Source: Piscinibacter lacus (lineage in GTDB: Bacteria > Pseudomonadota > Gammaproteobacteria > Burkholderiales > Burkholderiaceae_C). Taken from it: a DNA stretch of 64,000 bases. The notes under the pieces were generated by a model. The model saw nothing but the letters and a program-made list of their open reading frames with translations. It had not been told where the DNA came from and did not search any database. The stretch is from NCBI RefSeq assembly GCF_016735685.1, contig NZ_JAERRA010000001.1, positions 1,054,001-1,118,000 on the forward strand, given 5' to 3'. Shown here piece by piece: positions 1 through 9,301 of this stretch. A program made the position numbers and the translations under genes. The stretch's first letter is position 1, and the number at the start of each line of letters is the position of its first letter.

Positions 1-12
1 GGCGCTGCTAGA

Positions 13-798
13 GTGCCGGCTCCCTCACGCGCCCGAATGGGCGCCCGAGACGGCCCGTCCCCAACCCAGCCTGCCGTGACCTCTACGCCCCCCTCGTCTG
101 CTGGCGCCCTGCACATCCTGCTTGCGGAGGACGATCCGGCCGTGGCCGACACCACCTCCCGCGCGCTGCGCTCCCAGGGCTGGTCGGTGGACACCACCGC
201 GCGCGGCGAGCCAGTGCCGGCCTCGCTCAAGTCCGACCCCTACGACCTGCTGATCCTCGACATCGGCCTGGCCGGCATCGACGGTTTCGAGACCCTGCGC
301 CGGGTGCGCGAGGCCGGCATCGAGACCCCGGTGCTGGTGCTGACCGCCCGCGATGCCATCGAGGACCGCGTGCACGGCCTGGAGACCGGCGCCGACGACT
401 ACATGGTCAAGCCCTTCTCGCTGGCCGAGCTGGTGGCGCGCGTGCGTGTGCTGACCCGCCGCCACCGCAGCCGCCGCGACAGCGAGCTGACCATGGGCTC
501 GCTGCGCATGGACCTGGTCGCCCAGCGCGCCTGGATCGGCAGCCAGCCGGTCGAGCTGTCGGTGCGCGAATGGGCGGTGCTCGAGTACCTGCTCGGCCGC
601 GTCGGCCACGTGGTCGCGAAGGAGCAGATCCTTCAGTCGATCAGCGGCTGGGGCGAGCAGCTCTCCGAGAACGCCGTCGAGGTCTATGTCTCGCGCCTGC
701 GGCCGAAGATCGAGCCGGCCGGCCTGCGCATCCGCGCCGTGCGCGGCTTCGGCTACCTCGTCGAGGAACAGCCCGAGCTGTTGCCGCCGCTGACCTGA
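13..798 (+). CDS. OmpR-family two-component response regulator
   Basis: DNA-binding response regulator, cytoplasmic. A receiver domain spans about residues 33-145, with the acidic pair D40/D41, phospho-acceptor D83 (ILDIG), T111 and K133. A winged-helix OmpR/PhoB effector domain follows at about 155-250 and ends in the RAVRGFGY wing. The gene lies 48 bp upstream of a histidine kinase on the same strand, so the two form a cognate pair of the QseBC/TctDE type. The first ~30 residues are low-complexity and precede the receiver, so the GTG start at 13 may be too early; an ATG at 37 or a later start is possible. The signal sensed is unknown. Confidence 0.9.
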   Translation: MPAPSRARMGARDGPSPTQPAVTSTPPSSAGALHILLAEDDPAVADTTSRALRSQGWSVDTTARGEPVPASLKSDPYDLLILDIGLAGIDGFETLRRVREAGIETPVLVLTARDAIEDRVHGLETGADDYMVKPFSLAELVARVRVLTRRHRSRRDSELTMGSLRMDLVAQRAWIGSQPVELSVREWAVLEYLLGRVGHVVAKEQILQSISGWGEQLSENAVEVYVSRLRPKIEPAGLRIRAVRGFGYLVEEQPELLPPLT

Positions 799-846
799 TC
801 GCGCCTGCGGGCCGCCGGGCATCCCGCGCGACCCCGCCCGCCTGCC

Positions 847-2265
847 ATGTCGCTCAGCCTGCGCGCCCGATTGCTGCTTGGCACCCTGACCCTCACGGCC
901 ATGGTGGTGCCGCTGCGGGTGATCATCGACCTGCGCGCCGGCACCCATGCCAGCGAAAGCGCGGCGGATGCCGCCCTGGTCGATCTCGGCCGGGCCCTGG
1001 CCGCCATCGTGCCGATGGCGGATGCGCCGCCCCCTGCCAGCGAACCGGGCAGCAGCCAGGCCTTCGAGCGCCTGCTGCGCTCGCACAGCCCCGAGCGCAT
1101 CTGGTGGGCCTTGAGCGACGCGCAGTCGCGCTGGATGCAGGGCGATGTCGCCATCCGCAGCCTGCGCCTGCCGGGGCCCTGGCCGCCCGAGGCGCCGCGC
1201 TGGGGCGATGCCATGCTGGATGGCCAGACCCTGCGCCTGGCCGAGCTGCCGGTCGACTGCATGCAGGCCCAGCCCTGCGTCCTGCGTCTGGCGCAGACCA
1301 CCCAGCGCCGCCATGCCGCCCGGCGCGAGGCCCTGCACGTCGCGCTCATCCAGGGCCTGGCCACGGCCGTGCTGCTGGGGGGCGGCCTGATCGCCGTCAT
1401 CGCCTGGACGCTGCGGCCCCTGCGCCGCCTGCGCGCCGACCTGGCGCTGCGCCCCCTGCATGCGCCCCAGCCGGTCGACCGCGAAGGCCTGCCCGACGAG
1501 CTCAACCCCCTGCTCGACGGGGTCGACCAGCTCATGCAGCGCGCCGCCGCCGAGCATGAGCGCCAGCGCCACTTCATCGCCGACGCCGCCCACCAGCTTC
1601 GCACCCCGCTGACCGCCCTGCGCACCGAGGCCGAGCTGGCCCTGCTCGCCGCTCCCCGGGACCAGGAGGCCGGCGGCGGCCTGGTGCGCCTGCACCGCTC
1701 CGCCCTGCGTGCCGCGCGCCTGGCCGACCAGCTCCTGCTGCTGGCCCGCACCGAGGCCAGCCAGGGCGAGCCCGGCGGCGACGAACGCTTCGACCTTCGC
1801 GCCGTCGTCCACGATGCCGCGCGCGACTGGGTGCCGCGCGCCCTCGAACGCCATGCCGACCTCGGCTTCCACCTGGAGGAGGCGCAGGTGCTGGGCCGGG
1901 CCTACCAGGTGCGCGAGCTGCTCGCCAACCTCATCCACAACGCGCTGGAATACGCCCAGCCCGCCGACGGCTCGCCGCTGCGCATCACCGTGCGCTGCAT
2001 GGCCCTGGCCGCGCTCGGGGAGCCCGCGCGCGAGGCCCTTCTGGAGGTCGAGGACAACGGCCCCGGCATCCCGCCGGAGCAGCGCGAACAGGTGCTCGAA
2101 CGCTTCTTCCGCGCACCGGGCGCGCCGGGCTCGGGCAGCGGCCTGGGCCTGGCCATCGTGCGCGACATCGCCCAGGCCCACCATGCCCGCCTCATCCTCA
2201 AGGACGGCGAGGGCGGCCGGGGCCTGTGCGTGCGCCTGATCTTCCCGCTGGCCCGGCCCGAGTGA
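847..2265 (+). CDS. Sensor histidine kinase partner of the OmpR-type regulator
   Basis: Inner-membrane sensor kinase that should phosphorylate the regulator encoded just upstream. The N-terminal hydrophobic stretch (about residues 5-26) and a second one near 172-190 flank a periplasmic sensor region of about 145 residues. A HAMP-like linker leads to the H-box with phospho-acceptor H249 (in AHQLRTPL). The N-box (NLIHNALEY), G1 (DNGPGIPP) and G2 (GSGLGLAIV) complete a normal ATPase domain. At 472 residues it has the usual length for the QseC/TctE group. The periplasmic part contains two cysteines (near 138 and 143) that could pair; no ligand can be deduced. Confidence 0.9.
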   Translation: MSLSLRARLLLGTLTLTAMVVPLRVIIDLRAGTHASESAADAALVDLGRALAAIVPMADAPPPASEPGSSQAFERLLRSHSPERIWWALSDAQSRWMQGDVAIRSLRLPGPWPPEAPRWGDAMLDGQTLRLAELPVDCMQAQPCVLRLAQTTQRRHAARREALHVALIQGLATAVLLGGGLIAVIAWTLRPLRRLRADLALRPLHAPQPVDREGLPDELNPLLDGVDQLMQRAAAEHERQRHFIADAAHQLRTPLTALRTEAELALLAAPRDQEAGGGLVRLHRSALRAARLADQLLLLARTEASQGEPGGDERFDLRAVVHDAARDWVPRALERHADLGFHLEEAQVLGRAYQVRELLANLIHNALEYAQPADGSPLRITVRCMALAALGEPAREALLEVEDNGPGIPPEQREQVLERFFRAPGAPGSGSGLGLAIVRDIAQAHHARLILKDGEGGRGLCVRLIFPLARPE

Positions 2266-2282
2266 GGGCGTGAGGGCCGCCG

Positions 2283-2303
2283 CCGGGCCGCCGCGGCGCC
2301 CGG
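2283..2303. terminator. GC hairpin between convergent genes
   Basis: CCGGGC at 2283-2288 pairs with GCCCGG at 2298-2303 in the 47-bp gap between the kinase and ychF, which converge here. It may act as a bidirectional terminator, but there is no T-run on either side, so the assignment is weak. Confidence 0.3.
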
Positions 2304-2312
2304 CCCGCGGGT

Positions 2313-3407
2313 TCAGACGTTGAACAGGAAGTTCATCACATCGCCATCCTTGACGATGTAGTCCTTGCCTTCGGCGCGCATCTTGCCGGCGTCCTTCGCG
2401 CCCTGCTCGCCCTGGAAGGCGAGGTAGTCGTCAAAGGCAATGGTCTGGGCACGGATGAAGCCGCGCTCGAAGTCGGTGTGGATCACGCCGGCCGCTTGCG
2501 GCGCGGTCGCGCCGATGGCCACCGTCCAGGCCCGCACTTCCTTCACCCCGGCGGTGAAGTAGGTCTGCAAGCCCAGCAGCTTGAAGGCGGCGCGGATCAG
2601 GCGGTTCAGGCCCGGCTCGTCCTGGCCCATCTCGGCCAGGAAGATGGCGCGGTCCTCGTCTTCCATGCCGGCCAGCTCGGCTTCGGTCTTGGCGCAGATC
2701 GCCACCACCGGCGCGTTCTGCTTCTCGGCATAGGCCTTGAGGCGGTCGAGGAAGGGGTTGTTCTCGAAGCCGGTCTCGCTGACGTTGCCGACGAACATCG
2801 CCGGCTTGGCCGTGATCAGGCACAGCGGCTTGAGGATGACGCGCTCTTCCTTGCTGAAGTCGATCGAGCGCACCGGCTGTGCCTCGTTCAGCGCGGCCTG
2901 GCATTTCTCCAGCACCTTCACCAGGGCGGCGGCTTCCTTGTCGTTGCCGCTGCGGGCGGCCTTCACATAGCGGTGCAGGCTCTTCTCGACCGTGCCGAGG
3001 TCGGCCAGGCACAGCTCGGTCTGGATCACCTCGATGTCGGCGATCGGGTCGACCTTGCCGGCCACGTGGATGACGTTGTCGTCCTCGAAGCAACGCACCA
3101 CGTTCACGATCGCATCGGTCTCGCGGATGTGGCTGAGGAACTGGTTGCCCAGGCCCTCGCCCTGGCTGGCCCCGGCGACCAGGCCGGCGATGTCGACGAA
3201 CTCGACGATGGCCGGGACGATCCGCTCGGGCTTGACGATGCCGGCCAACGCTTGCAGGCGCGGGTCGGGCAGCTCGACCACGCCGACATTGGGCTCGATG
3301 GTGCAGAAGGGGTAGTTTTCGGCCGCGATGCCCGCCTGGGTCAGGGCGTTGAAGAGGGTGGACTTGCCGACGTTGGGCAGTCCCACGATGCCGCACTGGA
3401 GGCTCAT
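2313..3407 (-). CDS. ychF: YchF/OLA1-family redox-responsive ATPase
   Basis: Cytoplasmic P-loop NTPase of the Obg superfamily that associates with ribosomes. The G1 loop GLPNVGKST is at residues 9-17, the G3 segment is DIAGLV, and the G4 position carries NVSE instead of NKxD, the known reason this family prefers ATP over GTP. A TGS domain forms the C-terminus (about 280-364). The length of 364 aa is typical. It is transcribed alone and divergently from the hybrid kinase. This is the most conserved gene in the left part of the window and the call is secure. Confidence 0.97.
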   Translation of the reverse strand: MSLQCGIVGLPNVGKSTLFNALTQAGIAAENYPFCTIEPNVGVVELPDPRLQALAGIVKPERIVPAIVEFVDIAGLVAGASQGEGLGNQFLSHIRETDAIVNVVRCFEDDNVIHVAGKVDPIADIEVIQTELCLADLGTVEKSLHRYVKAARSGNDKEAAALVKVLEKCQAALNEAQPVRSIDFSKEERVILKPLCLITAKPAMFVGNVSETGFENNPFLDRLKAYAEKQNAPVVAICAKTEAELAGMEDEDRAIFLAEMGQDEPGLNRLIRAAFKLLGLQTYFTAGVKEVRAWTVAIGATAPQAAGVIHTDFERGFIRAQTIAFDDYLAFQGEQGAKDAGKMRAEGKDYIVKDGDVMNFLFNV

Positions 3408-3452
3408 GGCCGTGTACCTGTCACAGGTGAATGCAAAACATTGATTTTAGGG

Positions 3453-3486
3453 ACCGGCCCGGCACAGGCCGGTGCTAGCCTGTGCC
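3453..3486 (+). promoter_or_regulatory. Two mutually exclusive hairpins upstream of the hybrid kinase
   Basis: ACCGGCC (3453-3459) pairs with GGCCGGT (3467-3473). Alternatively GGCACAGGC (3461-3469) pairs with GCCTGTGCC (3478-3486). Both stems are perfect and share bases, so only one can form. They lie about 60 bp before the GTG start of the kinase, next to a short AT-rich stretch (3434-3449) that is a plausible promoter. Confidence 0.4.
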
Positions 3487-3546
3487 GCGTGTCGGCAGGC
3501 CGGGCTGCCCGACGCTGGACAGTGCCCGGACGGAGGATGTGCGGCC

Positions 3547-5376
3547 GTGGATGCAGTCGCCCAGCAAGCCCTGATCACGGGCACGGCCCCGGCGGGCCTG
3601 AACCGGCTGCTGCCGGCGCTGCAGGCCATGCCAGATCTGCTGCCGCCGCTGCTGGTCTTCCTGCTCATCGCGCTGCTGCTGGACCTGCACCGCCGGCTGC
3701 GGCAGGACCCCTCCCTGCGCCGCTGGCCCTGGGGCCTGGGCGTGGTGCTGGCCGTGGTGCCGGGCGTGCTGGCGCTCAGCCGGCCGGCGGCGGCCTGGGA
3801 CGAGGCCCTGCTGCTGGGTGCGCTCAGCGCGGCCCTGCTGGTCGCGCTGTGGCTGGGCAGCACGGTGGCCGACCTGCGCCAGACCCGCGCCCGCCTGCGC
3901 CAGGCCAATGCCGAGCTGGAGGCGCGTGTCCGCGAACGCACCCGCGCGCTGGAAACCGCCCGCGACCTGGCCGAGGCCGCCTCCAGCGCCAAGAGCCGCT
4001 TCCTCGCCACGATGACGCATGAGCTGCGCACGCCGCTGAATGCCGTGCTCGGCGCGACCGAGCTGCTGGCCGAGCGGCCGCAGCTTCACGGCACCGACCG
4101 GCGCCTGCTGGAATCGGCCCACGACAGCGGCCGCCACTTGCTGGCCATGATCGAGAACGTGCTCGATCTCTCCCGCATCGAGGCCGGCCAGATGCCGGTC
4201 GTCCCCGCGCCTTTCTCGCTGGCCGAATGCGTGCACGGCGCGCTGGAGGCCGTGCGCCTGGCCGCCGAGCGCAAGGGCCTGCTGCTGGAGCTTCAGGGCG
4301 GCGGCAGCCTGACGGACTGGCGCCTGGGCGACGCCCTGTTGATCAAGCGCGTGCTGATCAACCTGCTGGGCAATGCGGTGAAGTTCACCGCCCGCGGCAG
4401 CGTCATCCTCAGCCTGGCCGAGGATGCGCCCGGCAGCCTGCGCATCGAGGTGCGCGATACCGGCATCGGCATCCCGGCTGCCGCCCTGCAGCGCATCTTC
4501 GAACCCTTCCGCCAGGCCGACGACACCACCACCCGGCGCCACGGCGGCTCGGGCCTGGGCCTGGCCATCACCCGCGAGCTGCTGACCGCCCTGGGCGGCA
4601 GCATCGAGCTCGACAGCGTCGAGGGCCTGGGCACCACCATGACCGTGCGTCTGCCCCTGCCCGCCTGCGAGGACGTGCGGCCCAGCGAGCTGGCCGCCTG
4701 GCGCGACCGCCTGGCCGAGCTGCGCCCGCCGGAGCCGGCCGACACGCTGCCGCCCGAGCTGCTCGACACCGCCCTGGCCGGCCGCGAGCCGGCCAGCCTC
4801 CCGCCCGAGCCACCGCGGCCGCCGCGGCCCGAGTTGCGCCCGCTCGCAGCCGCTGACCCGCAGCCGGCGCCGGCGCTCGAATCTGCCGCGGGGCCGGCCG
4901 CCACGGCCGATGCCCTTGCAGCGCCCACGCCGGGCGCGGCCCCGGCCTCGCCCGCCACCGAGGCCCTCACCCCACCGGCCGCGGCCTGGGCGCGCCGCCT
5001 GCTCGTCGTCGAGGACGACATGGTCAACCAGCTCATCGCCACCCAGATGCTGGCCGCCGACGGCTGGCAGGTCGACATTGCCGAGCACGGCGGCGAAGCC
5101 CTGGCCCGCCTGCGCGAACGGCCCTATGCCCTGGTGCTGATGGACTGGCAAATGCCAGTGATGGACGGGCTGGAAGCCACCCGGCGCCTGCGCGCGGGGG
5201 AATCCGGCATCGCGGTGGCCGCGCTGCCGGTGATCGGCGTGACCGCCAATGCCCATGCCGATGACCGCCAGGCCTGCCTGGCCGCCGGCATGAACGAGGT
5301 CGTCACCAAGCCACTGAGCCTGCCGGTGCTGCGCGCCGTCGTGCGGCAGTGGGCGCAGGTGCCGGCGTCGGCCTGA
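3547..5376 (+). CDS. Hybrid sensor histidine kinase with C-terminal receiver
   Basis: Membrane-bound hybrid kinase. Hydrophobic helices lie at about residues 32-46, 58-76 and 84-100. A coiled coil (about 101-135) leads to the HisKA domain with H158 (MTHELRTPL), then the HATPase domain with its G1 (DTGIGIP) and G2 (GSGLGLAI) boxes. A Pro/Ala-rich linker of roughly 100 residues precedes a receiver whose phospho-Asp is D533 (LMDWQMPVMDG). There is no Hpt domain, so phosphate must pass to a partner encoded elsewhere. I chose GTG 3547 because a GGAGG at 3532-3536 sits about 10 bases before it; an in-frame GTG at 3472 would add 25 residues. Confidence 0.88.
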   Translation: MDAVAQQALITGTAPAGLNRLLPALQAMPDLLPPLLVFLLIALLLDLHRRLRQDPSLRRWPWGLGVVLAVVPGVLALSRPAAAWDEALLLGALSAALLVALWLGSTVADLRQTRARLRQANAELEARVRERTRALETARDLAEAASSAKSRFLATMTHELRTPLNAVLGATELLAERPQLHGTDRRLLESAHDSGRHLLAMIENVLDLSRIEAGQMPVVPAPFSLAECVHGALEAVRLAAERKGLLLELQGGGSLTDWRLGDALLIKRVLINLLGNAVKFTARGSVILSLAEDAPGSLRIEVRDTGIGIPAAALQRIFEPFRQADDTTTRRHGGSGLGLAITRELLTALGGSIELDSVEGLGTTMTVRLPLPACEDVRPSELAAWRDRLAELRPPEPADTLPPELLDTALAGREPASLPPEPPRPPRPELRPLAAADPQPAPALESAAGPAATADALAAPTPGAAPASPATEALTPPAAAWARRLLVVEDDMVNQLIATQMLAADGWQVDIAEHGGEALARLRERPYALVLMDWQMPVMDGLEATRRLRAGESGIAVAALPVIGVTANAHADDRQACLAAGMNEVVTKPLSLPVLRAVVRQWAQVPASA

Positions 5377-5404
5377 GCAGCCGCAAGCGGCCGGCCCGCC
5401 GGCT

Positions 5405-7918
5405 TCAGCGGCCGAGCAGGCCCTTCAGCGCATCCTTGACCTTGTCCTTGGGCTGGGCCGGCGGGGCCGAGGCGCCGTCGGCCGGCGCCGCCGCGCCCTT
5501 GCCGCCGAGCAGGCGGTCGACCAGGGCCGCACCGCCGCCCGAGGCACCGGCCGCGCCCAGGGCCTGGCGCTTGAGCAGCTCCTTGCCGACCTCGGACCAG
5601 CGGATGCGCCAGCTCACCGCGCTGAAGGGGCCTTCGAGCTTGACCGGCACGGTCAGGCCCTTGAGCGCGGCCATCTCCGGCCCGTCCTGGCCCTGCGGCG
5701 TGCCCGTCACCGTGGCCCGCGCCACGTAATCGACCCGGCTTGCGCCGAGGTCGACCAGGCCTTCGCCGCTCAATCGCAGGAAGGGGCTCTTGGCGCTGAG
5801 GTCCTTGCTGCGGGCCACGCCCTCGCGGATGTCGAAGCTCAGGCTGACCTCGGAGAAATCGGTCTTCTCGCTGGCCTGGCTGGCCTGCTTGGCATCGCCG
5901 CCGGCGATCGCGCCGCGCCAGTCGCGCAAGGTCTTGGCCAGGTTGATGCCGCGCACGGCGCCATCGCGCATCTGCAGGGCCAGCGTGCCGCCCAGGGCCT
6001 GCTTCAGCGCGCCGACGGTCGGGCCGCGGCTGGCCAGCCGGGTGCTGAGCTTGCCGCGGCCTTCGAGTTTGTCGAAGCCGGCCAGCGCGCCCAGCATCGC
6101 GTTCAGGTCGACCTCGTTGGCATCCAGCCCCAGGGCCAGGGCGCCGCTGCCGGCATCGGCCTGGGCCGTGGCCTGGAAGCGACCGCCCCAGGCGCGGCCG
6201 TCGAGCTGGCTCAGGTCGAGCTTGCCGTCCTTCAGGCGGGCGGCCACCTCGGCTTGTTCGATGCGGTGCGGCGGCAGGATCAGGGTGCCGGCGCGCAGCT
6301 TCAGCGTCGCGTCCACCGCCTTCAGTGGCGAGAGATCGACTTTCTGCGCATCGGCCGCGGCGGTGCCCTCGGCGCTGGCCGGGGCCGGGGCCGAGGCCGC
6401 CGCCGTAGGAGCCGGCGGCAGGAAGCTGCTGAGGTCGAGCGTGCCGAAGCTGGCCTGCACGCCCAGGCGCGGCACGCCGCTGCCCAGCACGGCCTCCAAC
6501 GTGGTGTCGAAGGCCTGGCCGTTCAGCGTGCCCTTGAGCTGGGCCTCAGCCTGCTGCCGGGCCGGCGCGCCGGCCGGCTGTTGCAGGCTCAGGCGGCCCT
6601 GGGCCAGCAGGGCCAGGGGCGGCAGGGCCGGGTCCTTCAAATCCAGTTGCAGCTTCAGCGGCGCCAGGTTCAGGGCCAGCGGCTGCGGCGCCAGGCTCAG
6701 GTCGGCCTCCAGTTGTGCGGCGATCTGGCGGCTGCCTTCGCTGCCGCTGAGCGCCAGCTTGAGGCCGGGCACGACGATCTTCTCGAAACGCCCGCTCGGT
6801 GCCTGCGAGCTGAGCTGCATTTGCAATTCGCGCGAGCCGCCCGCCACCGGCCCGGCCAGCCGCGCGCTGCCGCTGAGCGGGCTGCCCGACAGGCCCTGGC
6901 CTTCGACCGACAGCGCCGGCCAGTCGAGCTGGGCGACCAGTTGCTGCGCCGCCTCGGCCGGGCCGAGGGCGGCCTTCAGCTCCAGCGCCAGCCGGGCCAG
7001 CTCGATGCGCTGGCTGGCCGGCTTGAAGCCCAGGCGCTCGACGGCCAGGCGCAGGGTCTCGATCTTGGCGCCGGCCGGGCGGGCGGCCAGTTGCAGTTGC
7101 AGGCCGCGGGCCTCCAGGGCCTGCTGGGCGCCGTCCCAGTCGAGCGCACCGGCCAGTTGGGCGTCGATGGCCTGCACGCCCAGGGCGCTGCCCTTCAGGC
7201 CGAGCTTCATGCCTTCGATGGCCAGGCTGGGCGGCTGGTCGGCCGGCAGGCGGAAGGTCAGCGTGCCGTCCAGGCTCAGCGCGGCATCGACCGGCGGCTC
7301 GGCCAGCTTGGCTTGCAGGCGCAGTTCGATGGGCGTGGCCTCGCCCTCGGCCAGGCGGCCGCTGCGCAGGCGTTCGATCTGCACCTGGCCGTCCAGCTTG
7401 GCCGGCACGTCCTGCACGGTCAGGCGCAGGTCGTCGAAGGCCAGGCCGTCGACCGAGAAGGCCAGGGGCTTGCCGGGGGCGGCCGGGTCCTCAGCGGCGG
7501 CGGCGTCCTGCCGGCTCAGAGCGATCAGGTCGTCGATGTTGCGGCGGCCCTGGGCGTCGCGGCGTAGGGTCATCTGCACGCCGCGGGCGCTGACGGCCTC
7601 CACCTCCAGCCGCTGCGCGCTCAGCAGCGGCAGCACGCGCACGGCCAGCCGGGCTTCGTCGACGCGCAGGAATTCGTCGGGCTTGCCGGCCTCGCTCAGG
7701 TGCAGGCCCTGCAAGGTGACGGCGACCTTGGGCCACAGGGCCAGGCCGACCGGGCCGTCGAGCTTGAGCGTGCGCTCGGTGCGCTCGGCCACTTGCGCTT
7801 CCAGCAGCTTGCGGATGTCGTCGCCGTCGAAGCGGGCCACGAGCACGCCGGCGGCCAGCACCAGCAGGGCGAGCAGGGCGGCAAGGGCGATCAGCAGGCG
7901 CTGGATCCAGGTCGGCAT
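5405..7918 (-). CDS. AsmA-family outer-membrane/lipid-transport protein
   Basis: AsmA-like protein, a family of inner-membrane-anchored periplasmic proteins with a long beta-rich groove implicated in phospholipid traffic to the outer membrane. One N-terminal membrane helix (about residues 6-28) is followed by DGDDIRKLLEAQ and an RTLKLDGPVGL segment typical of the AsmA N-domain. The C-terminal ~250 residues carry the repeat-rich AsmA_2 region (ALGGTLALQMRDGAVRGINL). The start at 7918 places the membrane helix at the N-terminus; the frame stays open upstream but that part has no signal-like character. The C-terminal tail is Ala/Pro-rich. At 837 aa it is a medium-length member. It is transcribed divergently from the next gene. 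Confidence 0.85.
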   Translation of the reverse strand: MPTWIQRLLIALAALLALLVLAAGVLVARFDGDDIRKLLEAQVAERTERTLKLDGPVGLALWPKVAVTLQGLHLSEAGKPDEFLRVDEARLAVRVLPLLSAQRLEVEAVSARGVQMTLRRDAQGRRNIDDLIALSRQDAAAAEDPAAPGKPLAFSVDGLAFDDLRLTVQDVPAKLDGQVQIERLRSGRLAEGEATPIELRLQAKLAEPPVDAALSLDGTLTFRLPADQPPSLAIEGMKLGLKGSALGVQAIDAQLAGALDWDGAQQALEARGLQLQLAARPAGAKIETLRLAVERLGFKPASQRIELARLALELKAALGPAEAAQQLVAQLDWPALSVEGQGLSGSPLSGSARLAGPVAGGSRELQMQLSSQAPSGRFEKIVVPGLKLALSGSEGSRQIAAQLEADLSLAPQPLALNLAPLKLQLDLKDPALPPLALLAQGRLSLQQPAGAPARQQAEAQLKGTLNGQAFDTTLEAVLGSGVPRLGVQASFGTLDLSSFLPPAPTAAASAPAPASAEGTAAADAQKVDLSPLKAVDATLKLRAGTLILPPHRIEQAEVAARLKDGKLDLSQLDGRAWGGRFQATAQADAGSGALALGLDANEVDLNAMLGALAGFDKLEGRGKLSTRLASRGPTVGALKQALGGTLALQMRDGAVRGINLAKTLRDWRGAIAGGDAKQASQASEKTDFSEVSLSFDIREGVARSKDLSAKSPFLRLSGEGLVDLGASRVDYVARATVTGTPQGQDGPEMAALKGLTVPVKLEGPFSAVSWRIRWSEVGKELLKRQALGAAGASGGGAALVDRLLGGKGAAAPADGASAPPAQPKDKVKDALKGLLGR

Positions 7919-7997
7919 GGTGGGGTGCAGCTTGCGGGGCAGGGGGAAGAGGGCCGCTTCATGGTAGCGCCGCAGGGGCAGGCCGGGTCTTCCTAGA

Positions 7998-9221
7998 ATG
8001 TCCCGGATGAAGCCCCTCAGCGCCCCGGAACCGGCCGTGTGCATCCAGGGCCGCGGCGCGGTCGGCATGGCCCTGGCCCTGGCCCTGGCCCGGCAGGGCC
8101 TGGCGGTGGCCTGGGCCGCCGGCCCGGCGCGGCCGGCCAGCACCCGGCCCGATCCGCGCACCTATGCGCTCAATGCCGCCTCGCGCCGCCTGCTGCAGGC
8201 CCTGCGGGTGTGGGATGCCCTGGCCGAGCAGCCCGGCGCCATCACCCCGGTGCGCGAGATGGCGGTGCAGGGCGACCGCGGCGGCCAGCTCGCCTTCAGC
8301 GCCTGGCAGCAGCGGCTGGAGGCCCTGGCCTGGATCGTCGATGCCGCTGCGCTCGACCGTGCCCTGGCCACCGCGCTGCGCTACGCCCCGCATGTGCAGG
8401 CTGTCGAGCATGCCTGTGCCGCGCCGCTGCAGGCCTTGTGCGAAGGCCGCGACGGCGAGACCGCCGCCCGCTGGGGCGCGCGCTTCCAGCGCAGCGACTA
8501 CGGTCAGGCTGCGCTTGCCACCCGCTTGCAGGCCGACCGCCCGCACCGCGGCCGGGCCTGGCAGGCCCTGGCCTCGCCCGAGGTGTTGGCCCTGCTGCCC
8601 TTCGATGGCGCCGCCGGCCCGGCGGCGGCCGGCTACGGCCTGGTCTGGTCGCTGCCGCAGGCCCGGGCCGAGGCCTTGCGGGAGGCGCCGGCCGAGGCGC
8701 TGGAAGCCGAGCTTCAGGCCGCCACCGGCGGCGTGGCCGGCACCCTGCGCCTGGCCGACCCCGACCCGGCCGCCCGCGCCTGCTGGCCGTTGCGCCTGGT
8801 GCGGGCCGAGCGCTGGCACGGCCCGGTGCCCGAGGCTGCGCTGCATCCGGCCGGCCCGCGCGCCCCGGGCGTCGATCCGGCCTCCTGGCTGCTGCTGGGC
8901 GATGCCGCGCATGTCGTGCATCCCCTGGCCGGCCAGGGCCTGAACCTGGGCCTGGCCGATGTCGCCGCCCTGGCGGCCGTGCTCGGCGAAGCCCGCGTCC
9001 GCGAGGCCTGGCGCGCGCCCAACGATCCGCGCCTGCTCGATCGCTATGCCCGCCGCCGCGCCGGCCCCACCGCGGCCATGGCCCAGGCCACCGATGGGCT
9101 GTGGCAGCTTTTCGCGCCCGCGCAGCCGCTGCTCGCCGGCTTGCGCAACCTCGGCCTGGGTCTGGTCGACCACCTGCCGCCGGCCAAGCGCTGGCTTGCC
9201 GCCCAGGCCCTGGGCGGCTGA
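7998..9221 (+). CDS. UbiH/UbiF/VisC-type FAD-dependent monooxygenase
   Basis: Flavoprotein hydroxylase of the ubiquinone-biosynthesis/PHBH superfamily. The N-terminal dinucleotide-binding motif is slightly altered (IQGRGAVGMALALALARQG, about residues 15-34). The ribityl-binding GDAAHVVHPLAGQGLNLG motif is present near residues 299-316, and a DYGQ motif at about 172 matches UbiH-type enzymes. Possible roles are ring hydroxylation in ubiquinone synthesis or a related aromatic hydroxylation; the sequence does not separate the Ubi subtypes. ATG at 7998 or 8007 (MKPLSAPEP) could be the start. It stands in front of the dsbC-like gene with an 80-bp gap. Confidence 0.82.
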   Translation: MSRMKPLSAPEPAVCIQGRGAVGMALALALARQGLAVAWAAGPARPASTRPDPRTYALNAASRRLLQALRVWDALAEQPGAITPVREMAVQGDRGGQLAFSAWQQRLEALAWIVDAAALDRALATALRYAPHVQAVEHACAAPLQALCEGRDGETAARWGARFQRSDYGQAALATRLQADRPHRGRAWQALASPEVLALLPFDGAAGPAAAGYGLVWSLPQARAEALREAPAEALEAELQAATGGVAGTLRLADPDPAARACWPLRLVRAERWHGPVPEAALHPAGPRAPGVDPASWLLLGDAAHVVHPLAGQGLNLGLADVAALAAVLGEARVREAWRAPNDPRLLDRYARRRAGPTAAMAQATDGLWQLFAPAQPLLAGLRNLGLGLVDHLPPAKRWLAAQALGG

Positions 9222-9301
9222 ACTTTGCGAGGCCGGGCCGGGTCTGCCCGGCGCGTCCTGCAGCGCCTTCCCCCTCCTTCTTTTCGATCGGATCGTCCGC
9301 C

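Noticed and set aside
7919..8161. N-terminal extension of the AsmA-like protein up to 8161
   Set aside because: The added 81 residues are Arg/Pro/Ala-rich, overlap the start of the divergent monooxygenase gene and would bury the membrane helix in the interior.
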